Origin: Conexibacter sp.
Lineage (GTDB): Bacteria; Actinomycetota; Thermoleophilia; Solirubrobacterales; Solirubrobacteraceae
DNA: 9,274 bases
Assembly (NCBI GenBank): GCA_025964055.1
Contig: JAOPZP010000112.1
Coordinates: forward strand, 1 to 9,274
Direction: 5' to 3'
In this document: positions 5,223 through 9,274 of the stretch, piece by piece
Layout of the letters: each line of letters begins with the position of its first letter
Position numbering within the stretch: the first letter of the stretch is position 1
Translations under genes and position numbers: made by a program
Notes under the pieces: generated by a model
What the model was told of the DNA's origin: nothing
What the model saw: the letters and a program-made list of their open reading frames with translations, nothing else
Databases searched by the model: none

Positions 5223-6583
5223 GCGGCGCTCGCGCCCAGGACGACCCATCGGCGCCCGAGGAAGCGGGTGCCGATGGTGAGCAGTCGGGCGACCATCAGC
5301 GCGTTGATGCCCCACCAGACGCCGCGCACGCCCCAGTCATCGTGCAACGACAGCAGCGCGATCGGGACGAACACGCCCAGCGACGACAACGCCATCGCCC
5401 ACGCGAGGTAGCGCGTGTCGCCGGCGCCGAGCAGGATCCCGTCCAGCGCGAAGACCAGCGCGCCGATCGGCTGCATCAGCGCGAAGAGCGGCCAGAGCTC
5501 GTCGGCGCGGGCGAGGACCTGCGGGTCGCTGGTGAACGCGTGCGGGACGACGTCGCGCAGCGCCAGCAGGCCGAGGGCCATGGCGCAGCCGGCCGCCAGC
5601 GCCCAGGCGCACATGCGGCGGGCCGCGGCCATCGCGCTCTCCGCGTCGCCGGCGCCCAGCATCCGGCCGACGAGCACCTGTCCGGCGATCGCGATCGCGG
5701 CGAGCACGAGCGCCAGGATGATGACCAGCTGGAACGCGATCTGGTGGGCGCCGAGGCTGTCGGCGCCCTGGCGCGCGAGCACCGCGCCGGCGATGACGAA
5801 GGCCAGCAGCAGCGAGCCGGTGCGCACCACGATGTGGCCGCCCATGCGCGCGAGGCGCACCAGCAGGGCTCGTCGCGGGCGACGGGACGGGGCGGGTGCA
5901 CGCAGGAGATGGGCGGCGAACGCGGCGCCCATGCCGAGCTGGGCGAGCACGGTCCCGGCGGCCGACCCGTCGAGGCCCCAGCCGAAGCCGTAGACGAACA
6001 GCAGCTCCAGTCCGATGTTGATGATGTTGGCGACGACGACCACCACGAGCGGGGATCGCAGGTCGCCGACCCCGCGCAGGTAGCCCTGCGCCGCGAGGGC
6101 GACGAGCGCGCACGGGAGGCCGAGCGCGCTGATGCGCAGGTAGCGCGCCGCGAGGTCGGCGACGTGCCCCTCGCCGCCGACGAGCTGCATGAGCGGCGCG
6201 GCCAGGGCGGCGACGGTCGCCGCGAGCACGACGCCGATGCCGAGCGCCAGCCAGAGCGCCTGGGCGGCGATGACGCCGGCGCGCTCGTCCTCGCCGGCGC
6301 CGTGCAGGCGCGCCACCTGCGCGGTCGTGCCGTAGGTGAGGAAGTTGCACAGGCTCACCACGGCGCCGAGCACCGAGGCGGCGAGCGCGAGCGCCGCGAG
6401 CTGCGGGGTGCCGAGGTGGCCGACGATCGCCGTGTCGGCCAGCAGGTACAGCGGTTCGGCGGCCAGCGCGCCGAGGGCCGGGACGGCCAGCCGCAGGATC
6501 TCGCGGTCGTACGGGGAGCACGAGAGCGCGCCGCGGCCAGGCTTGAGCCTCCGGAGCGCTCGGATGGCGGTTTCGGCTGCCAA
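5219..6583 (-). CDS. MATE-family multidrug/cation exporter, DinF type
   Basis: About 454 residues, a usual MATE length, with about twelve hydrophobic segments. It opens DREILRLAVPALGALAAEPLY followed by LLADTAIVGHLGTPQLAALALA, the hallmark of DinF-branch MATE transporters, and ends VRGVWWGINALMVARLL...RFLGRRWVVLGA. MATE proteins export organic cations using a Na+ or H+ gradient; the substrate here is unknown. The open frame extends much further upstream, but there it runs antisense to the lipoprotein gene and lacks MATE similarity. I place the start at TTG 6583, seven bases after a TAGAGT box (leaderless); an in-frame GTG at 6592 is the alternative. The stop codon (TAA, 5219-5221) overlaps the thioesterase TAG on the other strand within the four bases TTAG. 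Confidence 0.9.
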   Translation of the reverse strand: MAAETAIRALRRLKPGRGALSCSPYDREILRLAVPALGALAAEPLYLLADTAIVGHLGTPQLAALALAASVLGAVVSLCNFLTYGTTAQVARLHGAGEDERAGVIAAQALWLALGIGVVLAATVAALAAPLMQLVGGEGHVADLAARYLRISALGLPCALVALAAQGYLRGVGDLRSPLVVVVVANIINIGLELLFVYGFGWGLDGSAAGTVLAQLGMGAAFAAHLLRAPAPSRRPRRALLVRLARMGGHIVVRTGSLLLAFVIAGAVLARQGADSLGAHQIAFQLVIILALVLAAIAIAGQVLVGRMLGAGDAESAMAAARRMCAWALAAGCAMALGLLALRDVVPHAFTSDPQVLARADELWPLFALMQPIGALVFALDGILLGAGDTRYLAWAMALSSLGVFVPIALLSLHDDWGVRGVWWGINALMVARLLTIGTRFLGRRWVVLGASAA

Positions 6584-6590
6584 GGCCGCC

Positions 6591-6600
6591 ACTCTACGAT
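6591..6600. promoter_or_regulatory. Overlapping divergent -10 boxes
   Basis: The ten bases ACTCTACGAT hold a plus-strand box TACGAT (6595-6600) and a minus-strand box TAGAGT (6596-6591) that share the central TA. Each lies 7 bases from a plausible start: ATG 6608 for the lipoprotein and TTG 6583 for MATE. No convincing -35 elements were seen. This fits a symmetrical bidirectional promoter for leaderless mRNAs. Confidence 0.45.
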
Positions 6601-6607
6601 GAGCGCG

Positions 6608-7069
6608 ATGAGGTGCTCCGCCGCCCTCGCCGTCGGTCTCGCGCTCGCCATGGGGGCGTGCACGAAGGCCGACCCGCCCATGCCCTACGCCTGCTCGGCC
6701 ACCGACCAGGCCGGCTACCAGCGGGCGCTGCGCGCCGCGCCGGCGACGGTGCGCCTGCCGGGCGGCGTCGCGATCTCCGACTGCCTGCGCAAGGTGCGCA
6801 CCGACGCCGACCTGCAGAACCTCGGCGCGGTCGTGCACGTGGTGGCCGAGGGGCTCGCGCAGCGCGTGCGCGACGGCGGCGACGTGGCGGCGGCGCGGCA
6901 GCTCGGGTACCTCGCGGCGGCGGTCGACACGGGCGCCGCGCACTCCGGCGGCATCAGCGCCGAGCTGGCGCGGCGGGTGTCGGTCGCGGCGTCGGGGCTG
7001 TCGGAGGTCTCGCCGGCGGTGTCGCAGGCGCTCACCGCCGGGCAGGCCGCAGGGGCGCAGGACGGGTGA
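6608..7069 (+). CDS. Small putative lipoprotein of unknown function
   Basis: 153 residues. MRCSAALAVGLALAMGAC is a short signal peptide with a basic n-region, a hydrophobic core and a lipobox-like MGAC, so Cys18 is the likely lipidation site; Met at -3 is uncommon. The mature part has a Cys29-Cys59 pair that could form a disulfide, and long Ala/Val-rich helices (residues about 67-150), with no recognised domain. It is probably exported and membrane-anchored. An in-frame ATG at 6599 is possible, but it lies within the -10 box, so I prefer 6608. Its TGA overlaps the GTG start of the hydrolase-fold gene (GTGA), suggesting translational coupling. It is transcribed away from the MATE gene. Confidence 0.65.
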   Translation: MRCSAALAVGLALAMGACTKADPPMPYACSATDQAGYQRALRAAPATVRLPGGVAISDCLRKVRTDADLQNLGAVVHVVAEGLAQRVRDGGDVAAARQLGYLAAAVDTGAAHSGGISAELARRVSVAASGLSEVSPAVSQALTAGQAAGAQDG

Positions 7070-7905
7070 GGCTGCGCCTGTGGCACGCGGACGACGGCGC
7101 CCGCATCGCCTACCGGGAGATCGGGACCGGACCGCCGCTGGTGCTCGTGCACTCGGCCGGCTTCAGCCATCGCGAGTTCGAGCCGGCGGTCGAGGGGCTG
7201 GCGCATCGCTTCCGGCTCGTCCTCCCCGACCTGCCCGCGCACGGGGACTCCGAGGACCGGCCGCGGCACCCGTACACCTTCGACTGGATGGCGGCGGTGC
7301 TCGCCGCGTTCTGCACCGACGTCGGCGGGCGGCGGCCGCTGGTCGGCGGCCACGGACTCGGCGCCGACCTGCTGATCCGCGCGATGGAGCTCGGGCAGCT
7401 GTCGCCGGCACGCATGGCGCTGCTGTCCTGCCGGCTGCACCGGCCGCCGGAGCGCCCCAAGGCCTACAGCGCGTGGCTCGGCGCCGCGCGGGCGGCCGGA
7501 GTTCCGGGACTCGACCGCGTCGCGGGCCACGCGGTCAAGCTCGCGTTCCGGCCCGAGCGCGGCATCGCGCTGACCGCGCGCTCGGTGCCCGAGGCGCAGG
7601 ACCTCGTGCGCCACGCCATGGCCGACGTCGGCGGCAACGCCAACCTCGCGCGGTCCTGGGCGCGGCTGGCGCGCAACCTGCCGCGGGGCCCGCGGCGCCA
7701 GGTGCTCGACCTGCTGCCCCAGCTCGGCCTCCCGGTGCTCCTGCTGTGGGCCGACGAGGACCGCCACCATCCGCTGCGCGGCGCCGAGGAGGCGCTGGAC
7801 CTCCTGCCCGACGCGATCCTCCGCGTGCTCCCGGGCACGGGCTACCTGATGGCCTACGACGATCCTGTAGGGGTCGCTCGCGAGCTCGTCGCGTTCTTCG
7901 GCTGA
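7066..7905 (+). CDS. Alpha/beta-hydrolase-fold protein, probably inactive
   Basis: 279 residues with the full alpha/beta hydrolase layout: LVLVHSAGFSHREFEP (oxyanion region, 25-40), RLVLPDLPAHGDSEDRP (50-66), a nucleophile-elbow position at 94-101, a cap domain, LPVLLLWADEDRHHPL (222-237) with acid D232, and VLPGTGYLMAYDDP (254-267). The elbow GxSxG reads G95-H-G-L-G99, so the Ser is Gly97, and the catalytic His position is Tyr260. Two of three triad residues are missing, which argues for a binding or regulatory role, as in other hydrolase-fold pseudoenzymes. GTG at 7066 overlaps the lipoprotein stop and has AGGA just upstream; the frame stays open further upstream but without similarity. The coupling suggests the two products work together. 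Confidence 0.85.
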   Translation: MRLRLWHADDGARIAYREIGTGPPLVLVHSAGFSHREFEPAVEGLAHRFRLVLPDLPAHGDSEDRPRHPYTFDWMAAVLAAFCTDVGGRRPLVGGHGLGADLLIRAMELGQLSPARMALLSCRLHRPPERPKAYSAWLGAARAAGVPGLDRVAGHAVKLAFRPERGIALTARSVPEAQDLVRHAMADVGGNANLARSWARLARNLPRGPRRQVLDLLPQLGLPVLLLWADEDRHHPLRGAEEALDLLPDAILRVLPGTGYLMAYDDPVGVARELVAFFG

Positions 7906-7932
7906 CCGCTCGCGCGCGTCCCGTCGTAGGCT
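7902..7932 (+). promoter_or_regulatory. Promoter of the fumarase gene
   Basis: CTGACC (7902-7907), overlapping the stop of the preceding gene, and TAGGCT (7927-7932) with a 19-base spacer form a weak promoter. The -10 box ends eight bases before ATG 7941, which has no clear Shine-Dalgarno sequence, so the fumC mRNA is probably leaderless and independent of the upstream pair. Confidence 0.45.
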
Positions 7933-7940
7933 CCGGGGTC

Positions 7941-9269
7941 ATGCCCCCCTCGAAGAAGACGCTCTACGGCGGCGAGACCAAGAAGGCCGTCGACAACTTC
8001 CCCATCTCCGGCGAGACCGTTCCGGTCGCGGTCATCCACTGGCTCGGCGCCATCAAGGGCGCCGCCGCCCTGGTCAATGCCGATCTCGGCAACCTCGATC
8101 CGGCCCTTGCGCAGGAGATCGCCACCGCCGCCGAGGCGGTCGCCGCCGGCGAGCACGACAACCAGTTCCCGATCGACGTCTTCCAGACCGGCTCGGGCAC
8201 GTCGACCAACATGAACACCAACGAGGTGCTCTCCGCCCTGACCGGCGGCAAGGCGCATCCCAATGACCATGTGAACTTCGGCCAGTCCTCCAACGACGTC
8301 TTCCCGTCGGCCGTGCACCTCGCCGCGCTGGACCAGGCCACCAACGCGCTGCTGCCGGCGCTGAAGCAGCTCGAGCGCTCGCTGGAGCGCAAGGCGCGGA
8401 AGTTCAAGGACGTGGTGAAGTCGGGCCGCACGCACCTGATGGACGCGGTGCCGGTCACACTGGGCCAGGAGTTCGGCGGCTACGCCGCGCAGATCCGCCT
8501 CGGCCAGGAGCGCATCCAGTCCGCACTGGTGCACGTCGGGCAGATCCCGCTGGGCGGCACGGCCACCGGCACGGGGCTCAACACGCACCCGAAGTTCGCC
8601 GGCGAGGTGCGCAAGCGCCTGGCTCGCGATTCCAAGTTGAAGCTCATCGCCCCGCCGGCCGACCCGTTCGAGGCGCAGGCCAACCGCGACGCGCTGGTCG
8701 AGCTGTCGGGCGCGCTGAAGGTCGTCGCGGTCTCGCTGACGAAGATCGCCCAGGACATCGCGCTCATGGGCTCGGGCCCGCGCGCCGGCATCGGGGAGAT
8801 CTTCCTGCCCGAGCTGCAGAAGGGCTCGTCGATCATGCCGGGCAAGGTCAACCCGGTCCTGCCCGAGGTCGTCCTCCAGGTCGCGGCGCAGGTCATCGGC
8901 AACGACACCGCGATCACGATCGGCGGCATGCAGGGCCAGTTCGAGCTCAACGTGCGCATCCCGCTGATCGCCCGCAACCTGCTGCAGTCGATCCACCTGC
9001 TGTCGACGACCTCGGTGGCCTTCGCGGAGAAGTGCATCGACGGCATCGAGGTCAACAAGGCGGGCACGAAGGCGTCGGCCGGCGGGACGCTGGCGGTCGC
9101 GACCGCGCTCAACGGCGCCATCGGCTACGACGCCGCGGCCGCGATCGTCAAGAAGGCCTCGGCCTCGGGGCGCCCGCTGCGCGAGGTGGCGCTGGAAGAG
9201 GGCGTCGACGCGAAGCTGTACGACGACACGATCGACCTGCGGCGGATCGCGGCGGGGAACCAGGCGTAG
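7941..9269 (+). CDS. fumC: Class II fumarate hydratase
   Basis: 442 residues. Catalyses reversible hydration of fumarate to malate in the TCA cycle as a cytoplasmic homotetramer with no iron-sulfur cluster. Visible fumarase/aspartase-superfamily motifs are TGSGTSTNMNTNEV (83-96), HPNDHVNFGQSSNDVFPSA (106-124), GRTHLMDAVPVTLGQE (162-177) with catalytic His165, GGTATGTGLN (205-214) and the signature GSSIMPGKVNP (295-305) whose Ser loop closes over the substrate. The N-terminus is short: MPPSKKTLYGGETKKAVDNFPIS begins at what is normally about residue 20, so the usual 'EkDsmGevevP' segment is missing, and nothing like it lies upstream in frame. Fumarase fits better than aspartase, but the two families are close. 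The gene is complete and ends five bases before the window edge. Confidence 0.93.
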   Translation: MPPSKKTLYGGETKKAVDNFPISGETVPVAVIHWLGAIKGAAALVNADLGNLDPALAQEIATAAEAVAAGEHDNQFPIDVFQTGSGTSTNMNTNEVLSALTGGKAHPNDHVNFGQSSNDVFPSAVHLAALDQATNALLPALKQLERSLERKARKFKDVVKSGRTHLMDAVPVTLGQEFGGYAAQIRLGQERIQSALVHVGQIPLGGTATGTGLNTHPKFAGEVRKRLARDSKLKLIAPPADPFEAQANRDALVELSGALKVVAVSLTKIAQDIALMGSGPRAGIGEIFLPELQKGSSIMPGKVNPVLPEVVLQVAAQVIGNDTAITIGGMQGQFELNVRIPLIARNLLQSIHLLSTTSVAFAEKCIDGIEVNKAGTKASAGGTLAVATALNGAIGYDAAAAIVKKASASGRPLREVALEEGVDAKLYDDTIDLRRIAAGNQA

Positions 9270-9274
9270 GGAGC

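Noticed and set aside
6584..6943. N-terminal extension of the MATE protein to 574 residues
   Set aside because: The extension is antisense to the lipoprotein gene, hydrophilic and unlike MATE sequences; usual family length is reached from about 6583.
4592..7069. An 825-codon open frame on the plus strand
   Set aside because: Most of it is antisense to the MATE gene or out of frame with the thioesterase, and it is rich in Arg, Gly, Asp and His without any domain. Only its last part, from 6608, is a plausible gene (the lipoprotein).
7854..8996. A 380-codon minus-strand open frame opposite fumC
   Set aside because: Antisense shadow of fumC; the composition is typical of GC-rich reverse frames.

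Overview
The window is about 70% GC with strongly G/C-ending codons, several GTG/TTG starts, and many genes that have a TANNNT box 7-8 bases before the start codon (probably leaderless mRNAs). Together with the protein content (CarH-like MerR regulators, a BldC-like HTH protein, a membrane HD-GYP protein, a DinF-type MATE transporter and a short-N-terminus class II fumarase), this suggests a high-GC actinobacterium. Thermoleophilia/Solirubrobacterales is my best guess, by inference only.

Left part (1-2769, minus strand): the first codons of a MarR-family regulator run off the left edge. Next come two paralogous MerR-type regulators with a cobalamin-binding-like C-terminal half (266-1153 and 1776-2687). 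They flank a small zinc-ribbon/PAS-like protein (1274-1759). Both paralogues appear to have lost the histidines that bind cobalamin in CarH. Each has the same 19-bp element upstream (17 of 19 identical), so the cluster probably has a shared or self-acting operator.

Middle (2832-5222): a 28-residue hydrophobic small ORF with a good ribosome site lies divergent from the CarH-like gene, just beyond an AT-rich inverted repeat. It is followed by a membrane-anchored HD-GYP-type phosphohydrolase in which one metal-ligand Asp is Glu. A hairpin separates that gene from a convergent 94-residue BldC/excisionase-like HTH protein. A hot-dog thioesterase follows, preceded by a 20-codon ORF that overlaps its start by ATGA.

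Right part (5219-9274): a MATE exporter on the minus strand ends tail-to-tail with the thioesterase, with overlapping stop codons. It begins at what looks like a symmetrical bidirectional promoter shared with a small lipoprotein. The lipoprotein gene overlaps (GTGA) an alpha/beta-hydrolase-fold protein in which both the nucleophile Ser and the catalytic His are replaced, so it is probably a pseudoenzyme. The window closes with a complete class II fumarase (fumC) that has its own promoter.

The most unusual parts are the CarH-like pair with its shared element and inner zinc-ribbon/PAS gene, the small hydrophobic ORF beside it, and the lipoprotein plus inactive-hydrolase pair. No RNA genes, CRISPR arrays or insertion sequences were seen.
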